47,510 bases of DNA, from assembly GCA_964393465.1 (NCBI GenBank), contig CAYMTT010000002.1, forward strand, positions 1 through 47,510, read 5' to 3'. Of the stretch, positions 1 to 8,302 are shown piece after piece (position 1 is the stretch's first letter; every line of letters begins with the position of its first letter). The notes under the pieces were generated by a model that was not told where the DNA came from, did no database searches, and worked only from the letters and a program-made list of their open reading frames with translations. The position numbers and the translations under genes are program-made. The stretch is from CAYMTT01 sp964393465. Lineage in GTDB: Bacteria; Patescibacteriota; Minisyncoccia; Minisyncoccales; MHMH01.

Positions 1-16
1 AAAATTTAAGAATTTT

Positions 17-25
17 TGATAAAAT
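17..25 (+). promoter_or_regulatory. Extended -10 promoter for the first small gene
   Basis: The sequence TGATAAAAT reads as an extended -10 (TG, one base, TAAAAT). It would start transcription near position 32 and give a leader of about 40 bases carrying the Shine-Dalgarno at 61-68. No clear -35 is visible. Confidence 0.4.
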
Positions 26-72
26 GAGTTCGAGCGGAATCATAAATATACTCCATAAAAAAAGGAGGAATG

Positions 73-327
73 ATGGAAATAAAGCTTGAAAGAGGGAATT
101 CTGAAACCCGGATAACGGTTTCGGGACTGGAAGGATTAGGGCCCCTGAAATACTACATTTCCGAACGCAGCATTGCCCTTGACTGCCGCAACCTTTCAGA
201 CAGGGAACTGCACCAAATAGTCGAAAAAGTAAAGGAGATGACGCGAGCCTCGAAAGATACGCCTCCCGTATACCGAGAAATGCTGCAAGAATTAAAAAAA
301 ATCATGCGTATTCGAGACCAAAGATAA
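73..327 (+). CDS. Small hypothetical protein, 84 aa
   Basis: I do not recognise this protein. It is charged and soluble, with a beta-like N-terminal half (IKLERGNSETRITVSGLEG) and a helical C-terminal half rich in Lys, Arg and Glu. Two ATG codons stand in tandem at 70 and 73. A strong Shine-Dalgarno AAAGGAGG at 61-68 lies one base from the first and four bases from the second, so I chose 73. The gene ends before a palindromic terminator at 365-392 and is convergent with hup. It is one of the few genes in the window with a clear Shine-Dalgarno. Confidence 0.65.
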   Translation: MEIKLERGNSETRITVSGLEGLGPLKYYISERSIALDCRNLSDRELHQIVEKVKEMTRASKDTPPVYREMLQELKKIMRIRDQR

Positions 328-364
328 AAATTCTCGCTAAACCGAACGGTTCCCGACGAATAAC

Positions 365-392
365 AAAAGAGCCGGAATATTCCGGCTCTTTT
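365..392. terminator. Bidirectional intrinsic terminator
   Basis: A perfect palindrome: four A, GAGCCGGAATATTCCGGCTC, then four T. It lies between two convergent genes and can serve the small plus-strand gene and hup on the minus strand. Confidence 0.8.
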
Positions 393-394
393 CT

Positions 395-667
395 CTATTT
401 CACCGCGTCTTTCAAAATCTTTCCCGCTTTGAACTTGGGGGCTTTTCCCGCCGGAATCTTTATCTTCTCTCTTGTCTTTGGATTCACCCCCTGCCTTTCT
501 TTTCTTTGAGCCACCGAAAACCTTCCGAATCCGGTAAGAGCGACTTCTTCCCCTTTGGAAAGGGTTTTAATTATCTCTTCCAAAACGGCGTTCAAGACCT
601 GACCGGCCTGGTTTTTGGAAAGGCCGGTTTTCCTGGCCGTTTGCTCAATCAATTCGTTTTTGTCCAT
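395..667 (-). CDS. hup: HU-type DNA-binding protein
   Basis: A 90-residue HU/IHF-family histone-like protein that bends and compacts DNA as a dimer. The N-terminal helical part (MDKNELIEQTARKTGLSK) and the family core around GFGRFSVAQRKERQGVNPKT are typical, followed by the beta-arm region with the NPKT and IPAGKAPKFKAGK segments. The length equals the usual size of bacterial HU. It is the last gene of a minus-strand run rny-hppA-hup, six bases behind hppA, and ends at a bidirectional terminator. Identification as an HU-family member is secure; HU versus IHF subtype is inferred from the single small protein context. Confidence 0.95.
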   Translation of the reverse strand: MDKNELIEQTARKTGLSKNQAGQVLNAVLEEIIKTLSKGEEVALTGFGRFSVAQRKERQGVNPKTREKIKIPAGKAPKFKAGKILKDAVK

Positions 668-673
668 ATGGTT

Positions 674-2701
674 TTAAAACATTAAGAATAATGGAATGAA
701 AATGACGGCTATCTTGCCGATGAGCTTGATCAAAATGTTGAGAGAGGGGCCGGCGGTATCTTTCATGGGATCTCCGATGGTGTCTCCCACCACGGCTGCC
801 TTGTGGGCCTCAGACCCCTTGCCCCCGAGATTGCCCGCTTCAATGAATTTTTTGGCGTTATCCCAGGCTCCTCCGGCGTTTGACATCATCACAGCCAGCA
901 AAAATCCTGCGACCAGCCCTCCTATCAGAACTCCTCCCAGCCCTTCTATCCCCAGAAAGATGCCGGACAATATGGGAACTGCCACTACCAAAATCCCCGG
1001 AAGCACCATTTCTTTCAATGCTCTTTTGGTGGTCAGATGGACTGTTTTGGAATAATCGGGCTTGGCCGTCCCTTCCATCAAGCCCGGAATTTCCTTGAAC
1101 TGTCTCCTTACCTCCTCAACCACCGAAAACGACCCCCTCGATACCGCTCTCATGGAAAGAGCGCAGAAAAAGAAAGAAAGGGCCGCTCCCACCAAAAGAC
1201 CTCCCAGCACCTTGGGATCTATAATGCTGGCAACTATGACTTGAGAAGTCTCGCGGGAAACCGTTTCAAAAAAGGTGGCGATCCAGGCCAAAGAAGCCAA
1301 ACCGGCAGACCCTATGGCAAATCCCTTTCCGGCGGCCGCCGTGCTGTTTCCGACAGAATCCAAAGCGTCGGTCTTTTGCCTGACTTGGTCTGGCAAATCT
1401 GCCATTTCGGCAATTCCGGCTGCATTATCCACAATGGGGCCGTAAGAATCGGAAGACAAGTTTATCCCCAGAACGGCCAAAATACCGACAGATGACAGAG
1501 CTATCCCAAAGAGCCCTCTGCCCAAGTCCTCGGATCCTCCCAAGAACAAAAAAGCGGAAATCATGGCGACAGCCACCCCCAAAGCGGGCAAGGCAACAGA
1601 GATCATCCCCTGGGAAAGCCCTTCTATGATATTTATGGAAGATCCGCTTTCTGCAGCCTTTGCTATTCCCTGGACGGGCTTGTTCCTGTCGGAAGTATAG
1701 TATTTGGTTGTCTCCCCTATCAAAACGCCTACTGCCATTCCCGACAGCAAGGCCCAAAACATCCCCTGATCTCCGAATTGCTGGCAGATGAACCAAGCGG
1801 CTCCCACCATTAACAAGTTGGCCACTATCATTCCTCTTTCCATGGCTTTTCTGACAGATTCTGTCTGTTCCTGGAAAGAGAGGCCTTCTTTTTCTTTAAC
1901 TTTGACAAGGAAATTCCCGATTATGGAAGCTAAAATTCCGGCAGATGCCAGCAACACGGGAAGTATGAGCCCTTTTTCTCCGAATAAAGGGACTCCCAGG
2001 ACTATGGTAGCGATTATGGCAGAAACATAGGATTCAAAAAGATCGGATCCCATTCCCGCGACATCCCCGACATTATCCCCGACCGCGTCGGCAATAACAG
2101 CCGGATTCCTGGGGTCGTCTTCCGGAATATTTTTTTCAATCTTTCCCACCAAATCGGCTCCGATGTCTGCAGACTTTGTATATATTCCTCCTCCCACTCT
2201 CAAAAACAGGGCGATAAAAGAAGAGCCGAAAGCGTAGCCTATCAGCAATTGCGGATCTTTGAAAATAAGCCAAACGACCAAAAGCCCCAAAAGCCCGAGA
2301 CCGACAACCAACATTCCCATTACGGCTCCGGCCTTGTAAGCTACCCTGAAAGATTTGGAAAAACTGGAAATGGCCGCATTGGCGCATCTTCCGTTGGACA
2401 TTGTCGATATCATCATTCCAAAGTATCCTGCCAATCCCGAAACTCCCGCTCCCACCAGGAAGGTTATGGCTTCTTTGGGATGTCCGGTGGCGAAAATAAG
2501 GCCGGCGGCAACCAAGGCCAAAACCACCACCAAAAGCTTAAATTCTGCTTTCAGAAAAGCCTTGGCTCCTTCCCTGATATGAGAGGAAATTTCCTGGATT
2601 TTTTCAGAGCCGGGAGAAATTCTTAAAATCTGCCTGCTTAAAACAAAGGCAAAAAGTATCGCGGCCAGCGATACTAAAAAAGAGAAATATATGTAGCTCA
2701 T
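674..2701 (-). CDS. hppA: Membrane-bound ion-pumping pyrophosphatase, K+-dependent type
   Basis: A 675-residue multi-helix membrane pyrophosphatase that couples PPi hydrolysis to H+ (or Na+) export. The substrate-binding signatures are intact: KSADIGADLVGK near 176-187, DNVGDVAGMGSD near 209-220, the DNAAGIAEM segment near 425, and the C-terminal GDTIGDPMKDTAGPS near 639-653. The segment GNSTAAAGKG at 451-460 carries Ala and Gly at the two positions (A-x-x-G) that mark K+-dependent enzymes; K+-independent ones have Lys and Thr there. Na+ versus H+ pumping cannot be decided by eye. It lies 16 bases behind rny and just ahead of hup, probably one transcript. A shortened paralogue without the catalytic loops is encoded at 5815-6960. 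Confidence 0.97.
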   Translation of the reverse strand: MSYIYFSFLVSLAAILFAFVLSRQILRISPGSEKIQEISSHIREGAKAFLKAEFKLLVVVLALVAAGLIFATGHPKEAITFLVGAGVSGLAGYFGMMISTMSNGRCANAAISSFSKSFRVAYKAGAVMGMLVVGLGLLGLLVVWLIFKDPQLLIGYAFGSSFIALFLRVGGGIYTKSADIGADLVGKIEKNIPEDDPRNPAVIADAVGDNVGDVAGMGSDLFESYVSAIIATIVLGVPLFGEKGLILPVLLASAGILASIIGNFLVKVKEKEGLSFQEQTESVRKAMERGMIVANLLMVGAAWFICQQFGDQGMFWALLSGMAVGVLIGETTKYYTSDRNKPVQGIAKAAESGSSINIIEGLSQGMISVALPALGVAVAMISAFLFLGGSEDLGRGLFGIALSSVGILAVLGINLSSDSYGPIVDNAAGIAEMADLPDQVRQKTDALDSVGNSTAAAGKGFAIGSAGLASLAWIATFFETVSRETSQVIVASIIDPKVLGGLLVGAALSFFFCALSMRAVSRGSFSVVEEVRRQFKEIPGLMEGTAKPDYSKTVHLTTKRALKEMVLPGILVVAVPILSGIFLGIEGLGGVLIGGLVAGFLLAVMMSNAGGAWDNAKKFIEAGNLGGKGSEAHKAAVVGDTIGDPMKDTAGPSLNILIKLIGKIAVIFIPLFLMF

Positions 2702-2717
2702 ATTTTTAAATTAATTA

Positions 2718-4247
2718 TTATTTCGCGTACTCAATTACCCGGCTTTCCCTGATGACATTCACTTTTATCTCGCCAGGGTACCTAAGCTCTTCTTGGATTC
2801 TGCGAGCTATCTCTTTTGCCAATTGGTGGGCTTGAAGGTCTGACACCTGATCTGGCTTAACAAACACCCTTATCTCTTTTCCTGCGTGTAAAGCCCAAAC
2901 TTTATCCACTCCGGGAAGGTTGGCAGCTATCTGCTCCAAATCTTCCAATCGCTTCAAATAATGCTCCAAAGTATCTTTTCTGGCTCCGGGCCTGGCTCCC
3001 GATATCTGGTCGGCGGCCTGTATAATCGCAGCCTCCAGGGTTTCATAAGGATAGTCTTCGTGATGGGATTTCATGGCCTGAATAATTTCCTTTTCTATGC
3101 CGAATCTTTCCAAAACCCTGATTCCGATATCCACGTGGGAACCTTCCACCTGATGATCAACCGCTTTTCCGATGTCGTGCAAGAGTCCGGCTTTTTTGGC
3201 CACCTTGACGTTGCCCCCGACCTCGGCGGCCAGGGCGCCTGCCAAATGGCTCACTTCTATTGAATGCAGGAGGACATTCTGCCCGAAACTGGTCCTGAAT
3301 CTCAATCTTCCCAAAAGCTGGACCAATTTGGGATCCAATCCGATGATTCCGGTGTCGTAAACGGCAGCCTCCCCGGATTCCTTGATCTGGGAAACCACTT
3401 CCTCCTGAGTTTTCTGGACTATCTCTTCTATTCTGGCGGGCTGTATCCTGCCGTCGCTTATCAATTTTTCCAGAGAAATCCTGGCAATATGCCTTCTCAA
3501 GGGGTCGAATCCGGAAATGACCACGGCCTCGGGGGTTTCATCAACCACTATTTCCACTCCGGTGAGCTTTTCCAAAGTCCTGATGTTTCTCCCCTCTTTC
3601 CCTATAATCCTTCCTTTTATTTCGTCCGAAGGCAGAGAAACCGTGGTCGTGGTATTCTCCTGGGATTGGGAAAGGGCGCACTTCTGGATGGCCTGAACGA
3701 TTATTTCCTGGGCCCGGCGCTGAAGCTGATCTTTTCCCTCTCTCTCAAGCTTCTGTATCTTTTCCATCATTTCCTGCTCGTATTCTTTTTCGCAGCCTTT
3801 CAAAAGCTCTTTTTTGGCCTCGTCCCTGGAAAGGCCGGCCAATTTCTGGAGCTTCTCCAAAGATTCCTCTTTTATCTTTTCCAGGCTCTCTTTTATCTCT
3901 CTGAGCTTCTGGCTTTTCTGCTGGAGCTCTTGGTCCCTCTTTTCCAAAGAGGAAGATTTCTGTTCAAGAGCGTTTTCCTTTTTTATCAGGAACTGCTCTG
4001 TTTTTAGGAATCTCTTTCTGGAAAGGTCTTCTTCCCTTTTTGTTTTTTCCAGGGCGGCCGAAGCCTTTCTTTGGGCTTCTTCAATTATTCTTTCCTGCTC
4101 TTTCTGGGCTTGAGAAACTTTCTCTTGAAGCTTCTGCTCTATTGTCCCTATTCTTTTTTTGGCTATAGACTGGCGAGCGAAATATCCCAAAACCGATCCT
4201 GCGGTCAAGGCGATCACGCCCACTGCCAGCGGGATAAATTGGTTCAT
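2718..4247 (-). CDS. rny: Ribonuclease Y
   Basis: A 509-residue membrane-anchored endoribonuclease that starts mRNA decay. An N-terminal transmembrane helix (LAVGVIALTAGSVLGYFA) is followed by a long Lys/Glu/Gln-rich coiled coil to about residue 200, a KH domain (IIGKEGRNIRTLEKLTG), and an HD phosphohydrolase domain with the metal-binding LLHDIGKA and downstream SHHED motifs. Length and order match the family. It is the first gene of a likely rny-hppA-hup unit, with its own consensus-like promoter upstream at 4294-4322. The KH GxxG (GKEG) and HD residues are intact, so the enzyme should be active. Confidence 0.97.
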   Translation of the reverse strand: MNQFIPLAVGVIALTAGSVLGYFARQSIAKKRIGTIEQKLQEKVSQAQKEQERIIEEAQRKASAALEKTKREEDLSRKRFLKTEQFLIKKENALEQKSSSLEKRDQELQQKSQKLREIKESLEKIKEESLEKLQKLAGLSRDEAKKELLKGCEKEYEQEMMEKIQKLEREGKDQLQRRAQEIIVQAIQKCALSQSQENTTTTVSLPSDEIKGRIIGKEGRNIRTLEKLTGVEIVVDETPEAVVISGFDPLRRHIARISLEKLISDGRIQPARIEEIVQKTQEEVVSQIKESGEAAVYDTGIIGLDPKLVQLLGRLRFRTSFGQNVLLHSIEVSHLAGALAAEVGGNVKVAKKAGLLHDIGKAVDHQVEGSHVDIGIRVLERFGIEKEIIQAMKSHHEDYPYETLEAAIIQAADQISGARPGARKDTLEHYLKRLEDLEQIAANLPGVDKVWALHAGKEIRVFVKPDQVSDLQAHQLAKEIARRIQEELRYPGEIKVNVIRESRVIEYAK

Positions 4248-4293
4248 AGTTTCTATGGTTTGGCGCTAGGCCAAAGTTAATTTTCATGTTAAT

Positions 4294-4322
4294 AATATAC
4301 CAAAAAATTCAGGGCTTGTCAA
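4294..4322 (-). promoter_or_regulatory. Promoter for rny-hppA-hup
   Basis: On the minus strand TTGACA (4317-4322) is followed after 17 bases by TATATT (4294-4299). Transcription would start near 4287 and give a leader of about 40 bases that contains a small hairpin TTTGGC...GCCAAA around 4260-4276 just before the rny start. No Shine-Dalgarno is evident. Confidence 0.6.
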
Positions 4323-4354
4323 AAACCCCGTCATTGCCCGGATTTTTTCGGGAA

Positions 4355-4939
4355 TTAGATCTTTGTTTTTATCACTTCGTCAATGATTCCGTAGTCTTTG
4401 GACTCTTCTGCGGAGAGATAGAAATCCCTGTCGGTGTCTTTTTCTATTTTACTCATTGGCTGCCCCGTGTGCTTGGCCAGAATTTTGTTCAGCTTCTCCT
4501 TTATTCTCACTATCTGCTTGGCCGTAATCTCTATTTCCACGGCCTGCCCGGTAGCGCCTCCGGCCACCTGGTGCAGCAGAACCTGGGAATTGGGCAGAGC
4601 GAACCTTTTGCCTTTGGCTCCGGCCGCCAGCAGAGTGGCTCCCATGGAAGCTGCCATGCCCACGCAAACGGTGGAAATGGGAGAGCGGACGTATTGCATG
4701 GTGTCGTAAATGGCCATGCCGGCGGTAACTACTCCTCCCGGAGTATTGATGTACAGCTGGATGTCTTTCTTGGAATCCTGCGAAGCCAAAAACAGCATCT
4801 GGGCAATGATGGAGTTGGCTATGGTGTCGGTGATAGGGCCTGCCAAAAAAATTATCCTCTCTTTCAAAAGGCGGGAATAAATATCGTAGGCCCTTTCGCC
4901 GTACTGGCTTTTTTCTATTACTGTCGGAATTAAATTCAT
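4355..4939 (-). CDS. clpP: ATP-dependent Clp protease proteolytic subunit
   Basis: A 194-residue ClpP, the serine protease barrel that degrades substrates unfolded by ClpX or ClpA/C. The catalytic triad is visible: Ser98 in GMAASMGA, His123 in LLHQVAGG and Asp172 in DTDRDFYLSA. The length is standard for the mature enzyme. Its ATG overlaps the trigger factor stop codon by four bases (ATGA), so the two are translationally coupled, as in the common tig-clpP gene order. No clpX is in the window. Confidence 0.97.
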   Translation of the reverse strand: MNLIPTVIEKSQYGERAYDIYSRLLKERIIFLAGPITDTIANSIIAQMLFLASQDSKKDIQLYINTPGGVVTAGMAIYDTMQYVRSPISTVCVGMAASMGATLLAAGAKGKRFALPNSQVLLHQVAGGATGQAVEIEITAKQIVRIKEKLNKILAKHTGQPMSKIEKDTDRDFYLSAEESKDYGIIDEVIKTKI

Positions 4940-5808
4940 TTTTCCTCTCCCCGGCTTTCCAATTTGGCCAGGGTTTTTTCGTTCTTTATTATTTCTCTAG
5001 CATACTCTTTCTTCTGGTTCTCGTCAAGATTGGGGTAAATCCTGGAAACGTTTTCCATTTCCTTTTCCACTTCCTGATCGGAAGCTTCCACGCCCTCTTT
5101 TTTCTCTATGTTCTTTAAAACCAGGAAGTTCTTAACCCTTTTTTCCGCCTCTCCGGCAAAAGACTCTTTCAGTTCCTCTTCGGTTTTTCCGGCTTGCTTT
5201 AAATAGTCCTCGAATTTAATCTGCAGGGTTTTGGGGACCTGGTATTTGAAGTTTTCAAGAATCCTCTTTTTTTCCGTCTCTATTAAAACCTCCGGTATCT
5301 CTGCTTTCACTTTTTCGCTTATCTTGTCGATCATCTCCTGCCTTCTTTTTTCTTTTTCCACGTTTTCTTTCTGCTGTCTGAGCTGTTCTATCTCTTCCGG
5401 AGTGACCTCGATTTTTTTCTTTTCCACCTGGGAGGCTATCTTTTTGTAGTCTGGCAGCTCTATTTCCGGAAGCACCGAAAGGGTGGCTTTGAATTCGAAG
5501 GCGTTGCCCGGCGCCATTTTCAGTATTTCGATTTTTGGCTGGCCGAAAGGCTCGATCTTTTTTTCCTTCAGGGCCTGCAGGTATTTTTCCCTGATGCAGT
5601 CTTCTGCCGCTTTCTGTAAAATCTGCTGCTCTCCGACTTTCTGCTCGATCATTTCCTTGGGAGCTTTGCCCTGCCTGAAGCCTTCCATTTTCAATTCGCT
5701 GCCCAAACTTGAAACGGCCTTGTCGTAAAAAGGCTGGAATTCTTCGGGGGCGAGCTCTATCTTGAGTTCGACTTGGGATTTGGGAAGTTTTTGAATCGAA
5801 ATTTGCAT
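4936..5808 (-). CDS. tig: Trigger factor lacking the PPIase domain
   Basis: A ribosome-associated folding chaperone of 290 residues. The N-terminal ribosome-binding domain is clear, with the loop signature GFRQGKAP around residues 43-50 and the following EQKVGEQQILQKAAED helix. The chain then runs straight into the helical C-terminal arm domain (PEVLIETEKKRILENF and similar). The usual FKBP-type peptidyl-prolyl isomerase domain between the two is missing, which explains the length of 290 instead of about 430 residues. It is coupled to clpP downstream. The upstream gene, a membrane protein, ends six bases before its start, so the three are probably co-transcribed. Confidence 0.9.
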   Translation of the reverse strand: MQISIQKLPKSQVELKIELAPEEFQPFYDKAVSSLGSELKMEGFRQGKAPKEMIEQKVGEQQILQKAAEDCIREKYLQALKEKKIEPFGQPKIEILKMAPGNAFEFKATLSVLPEIELPDYKKIASQVEKKKIEVTPEEIEQLRQQKENVEKEKRRQEMIDKISEKVKAEIPEVLIETEKKRILENFKYQVPKTLQIKFEDYLKQAGKTEEELKESFAGEAEKRVKNFLVLKNIEKKEGVEASDQEVEKEMENVSRIYPNLDENQKKEYAREIIKNEKTLAKLESRGEEK

Positions 5809-5814
5809 AAAGAA

Positions 5815-6960
5815 TTAAGTTAAGAATATTAAAAGGGTTAAAGCGCCGGCAGTTAAGCATTTTACCGGAAACTGCCTGGAATCCTTTTTCGAGATTGCCA
5901 GCAAAATCGACGTTGCCAGGCTTCCGGCTGCAATTCCCGCCGCACCCTGAATTCCCAGAAACATTCCGGTAAAAACCAAAATGATTAAAGGAAGAACAAT
6001 CTTATGAATTTTTTTTCTCAGCAGGGGAAAAAGGAAAACGAGAGCCGTTCCTTCCAGAAAGCCCGCCGAAAAGGCCGGATTAAAGGAGATTCCGTTTCCA
6101 AATTCCTCCGCTCCCTGGAGGTATGTTAACAAGAGAAGAAATAATGTCAAAAACCCCGAAGCCCGAAGGTAAATTTTGGAACCGGAAAAAAAGAAAGGGA
6201 GGGCCGAAACGGAAAAAACGGCAACAGTTAAAAAAGACAGCAAAAAAATACCGTTTTTTGAAGCTTCAAGAACAGAAGAGAAGTTGATCAAAACGAAGGC
6301 AAACCCTAAAGCGGAAAGCCCGAGGGTGAAAATCTTTTTTTTCTTTTCCTCAAAACCGAAACGGCCGACGACGACAAAGGCCAGAACGGAAATCGAGGCC
6401 AAATAAAGGGGAAAAAGCAAAGCCGGAGTTCTGCCGGGAAAATTCAAAGAAACAAGCAGGGCCGCCCCCGCCAAAACCAAAAGGCAGTTTTCGAAAAGCC
6501 GAGGCAAAGAACCCGCTTTCTCTTTTAAAAAAGGATGGAAAGAGATTAAAGCCGAACAGAAAAGCAAACCCAGAAAAAGAGCAACGAAGTTCTCTAATTC
6601 CGGCCCGAAAAGATAAAGAAAAAAAGAGCCCGACAGCAAAGCGAAGCCCGTGGTCAACAGAACGTCCGATCGTCTTTGGAATTCGAGCAGGCAGGCGGTG
6701 GAATAAAAAAGGAGGAACAGAAAAACTCCGGTTAAAAAACTCCAAGCGGAAGAAAACCCCCCAAAAAACCACAAAAACGGAGCAACGGCAAAAGCGGCGG
6801 CGCTCAGAATTTTCAACCGGCCTTTAAAAAAAGCTATTGTTTTTTCCCTGGCCCGGCACAGCTCCCCGGCCTCTTTGCCCGAAGGAACGGATTTCCTTTT
6901 AACGGATAGCAGGGAAAAGAAAATGGCCAGCAGGGAAACTATTACCGGAAGCAAATTCAT
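5815..6960 (-). CDS. Degenerate membrane pyrophosphatase paralogue, no catalytic loops
   Basis: A 381-residue protein of almost only transmembrane helices. I aligned it by eye to HppA (674-2701). Matching blocks occur in order: the N-terminal helix IVSLLAIFFSLLS; LFENCLLVLAGAALL (155-169) against LFESYVSAIIATIVL directly after the HppA PPi site; LLFPLYLASISVLA (181-194) against LILPVLLASAGILA; FNPAFSAGFLEGTALVFLF (293-311) against IDPKVLGGLLVGAALSFFF; and VLPLIILVFTGMFLGIQG (322-339) against the HppA helix ending SGIFLGIEG. Every cytoplasmic loop that binds pyrophosphate and Mg in HppA is absent, so catalysis is impossible. The frame is open and co-directional with tig and nusA, so it looks like a kept gene rather than a wreck. 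Homology is my inference and needs a profile search; function is unknown. Confidence 0.7.
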   Translation of the reverse strand: MNLLPVIVSLLAIFFSLLSVKRKSVPSGKEAGELCRAREKTIAFFKGRLKILSAAAFAVAPFLWFFGGFSSAWSFLTGVFLFLLFYSTACLLEFQRRSDVLLTTGFALLSGSFFLYLFGPELENFVALFLGLLFCSALISFHPFLKEKAGSLPRLFENCLLVLAGAALLVSLNFPGRTPALLFPLYLASISVLAFVVVGRFGFEEKKKKIFTLGLSALGFAFVLINFSSVLEASKNGIFLLSFLTVAVFSVSALPFFFSGSKIYLRASGFLTLFLLLLTYLQGAEEFGNGISFNPAFSAGFLEGTALVFLFPLLRKKIHKIVLPLIILVFTGMFLGIQGAAGIAAGSLATSILLAISKKDSRQFPVKCLTAGALTLLIFLT

Positions 6961-6970
6961 TTATGAGAAA

Positions 6971-8203
6971 TTAGGCTTTTTTCTTGGCCTTCGTCTTTTT
7001 CTTTTCTTTTTTGGGTTTTTCTTTTTCCTTTTCCTGGCTTTCTTCATCTGGCTCTGCGCTTTCTTTGTCGGGATCTGCCGCTGCTTTTATTTCGGAGCTT
7101 TCCGGAGAGCGCACGTCTATTTTCCAACCGGTGAGTTTGGCAGCCAGCCTGACATTTTGGCCTTCCTTGCCGATGGCCAGGGAAAGCTGATCCTCGGGAA
7201 CCACGGCCAAGGCTTTGTTTTTAGGCATGATTTTTATCTCCAGAATTTTAGCCGGAGAAAGGGCGTTGGCAAGATATTCCTCGGGATTTTCCTGCCATTC
7301 GATAATATCTATTTTTTCCCCTCCCAGCTCGTTGATGACAGCCGACACCCTGGTGCCTCTCTGGCCCACCATGGAGCCTATGGGATCGACTCCTTCGGCG
7401 TCGGAGGCCACGGCTATTTTTGAGCGGGAACCCGGCTCCCTGGCTATCGATTTTATGACAACAGCTCCCGTGGATACTTCGGGAACTTCCAGTTCGAAAA
7501 GCTTGGTTATCAGCTTGGGATAAGCTCTGGAAAGAAACACAGCCGGACCCTTTGGAGTTTCCTCAACCTTCAAAACATAAACCTTAAGCCTCTGGCCCGG
7601 CCTGTAAAATTCCCCTGGAACCTGCTCTTCCTTGGGCAAAAGCCCCAGAGTTTTTCCTATATCCATGAAAACCGTCCTTCCTTCAACCCTCTGGACAATG
7701 CCGGAAATTATCTCCCCTTCCTTGGACTTAAACTCATTGAGTATGTAGTCCCTTTCGGCTTCCCTGATTCTCTGCAAGACCACCTGTTTTGCCGTCTGGG
7801 CGGCTATTCTTCCATAATCTTTGCGGGCTTCCAGCCGCATTTCCAGGTCCTCGCCGGCCTTGATTTTCGGATTTATCTTTTTGGCCTCCTCGAGCATGAT
7901 ATGCTTTTCCGGATTGAACCTTATCTTTTTTTCTTCCTCTTGGGGTTCTTTTTTTTCTTTCAGGTCTTGAAGCTCTTCTTCGGAATAAATCATGTCTTTG
8001 GTAACCACTTGCTTGACCTGCCAAAACTTCAAATCCCCGGTTTCGGAGTCGAGGCTGGCTTTCACTATCTGGCCTTTTTTGCCGTAGTCTTTTTTGTAGG
8101 CGGCAGCCAGGGCCATTTCAATAGTGTCCATTACTTTTTCTTTTGGAATCCCTTTTTCTTCGGCTATCTGGGCGATGGCCGAGGCGAAATTTTTTAAATC
8201 CAT
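6971..8203 (-). CDS. nusA: Transcription termination/antitermination factor NusA
   Basis: A 410-residue NusA that binds RNA polymerase and nascent RNA. Order of domains: the N-terminal polymerase-binding domain (MDLKNFASAIAQIAEEKGIP, AAAYKKDYG), an S1 domain (GEIISGIVQRVEGRTVFMDI), and two KH domains (GSMVGQRGTRVSAVINELGG and LSLAIGKEGQNVRLAAKLTG), ending in a Glu/Lys-rich tail. I set the start at the ATG at 8201-8203 because the family begins there; the frame stays open upstream for 32 more codons but that stretch contains the promoter and a leader hairpin. The rimP gene that often precedes nusA is not present here. Confidence 0.96.
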   Translation of the reverse strand: MDLKNFASAIAQIAEEKGIPKEKVMDTIEMALAAAYKKDYGKKGQIVKASLDSETGDLKFWQVKQVVTKDMIYSEEELQDLKEKKEPQEEEKKIRFNPEKHIMLEEAKKINPKIKAGEDLEMRLEARKDYGRIAAQTAKQVVLQRIREAERDYILNEFKSKEGEIISGIVQRVEGRTVFMDIGKTLGLLPKEEQVPGEFYRPGQRLKVYVLKVEETPKGPAVFLSRAYPKLITKLFELEVPEVSTGAVVIKSIAREPGSRSKIAVASDAEGVDPIGSMVGQRGTRVSAVINELGGEKIDIIEWQENPEEYLANALSPAKILEIKIMPKNKALAVVPEDQLSLAIGKEGQNVRLAAKLTGWKIDVRSPESSEIKAAADPDKESAEPDEESQEKEKEKPKKEKKKTKAKKKA

Positions 8204-8228
8204 ATTTTTGTTTTGTTTAAAAAATAAT

Positions 8229-8244
8229 GTCCGTTCCCACGGAC
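8229..8244 (-). promoter_or_regulatory. nusA leader hairpin followed by a T-rich run
   Basis: GTCCGT TCCC ACGGAC forms a perfect six-base-pair hairpin. On the minus strand it is followed by ATTATTTTTT. It lies inside the approximately 65-base nusA leader, where it could act as a weak attenuator or a NusA-sensitive pause/termination site. Only the inverted repeat and T run are seen; the role is inferred. Confidence 0.4.
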
Positions 8245-8270
8245 AAAAACTGAATCTCTTAACTGAATTA

Positions 8271-8299
8271 AGAATATCATTTCCCAAAAGCCCTGTCAA
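8271..8299 (-). promoter_or_regulatory. nusA promoter
   Basis: On the minus strand TTGACA (8294-8299) is separated by 17 bases from TATTCT (8271-8276), which is preceded by TGA as an extended -10. Transcription would start near 8264. Confidence 0.6.
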
Positions 8300-8302
8300 G
8301 GC

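Noticed and set aside
3264..4007. Open frame of 247 codons opposite rny
   Set aside because: It mirrors the Lys/Glu-rich coiled coil of RNase Y and gives a Phe/Leu-rich pseudo-protein typical of antisense frames.
8204..8299. Upstream extension of NusA by 32 residues
   Set aside because: The extension covers a hairpin and promoter and does not match the family N-terminus, which begins with MDLKNFASAI.
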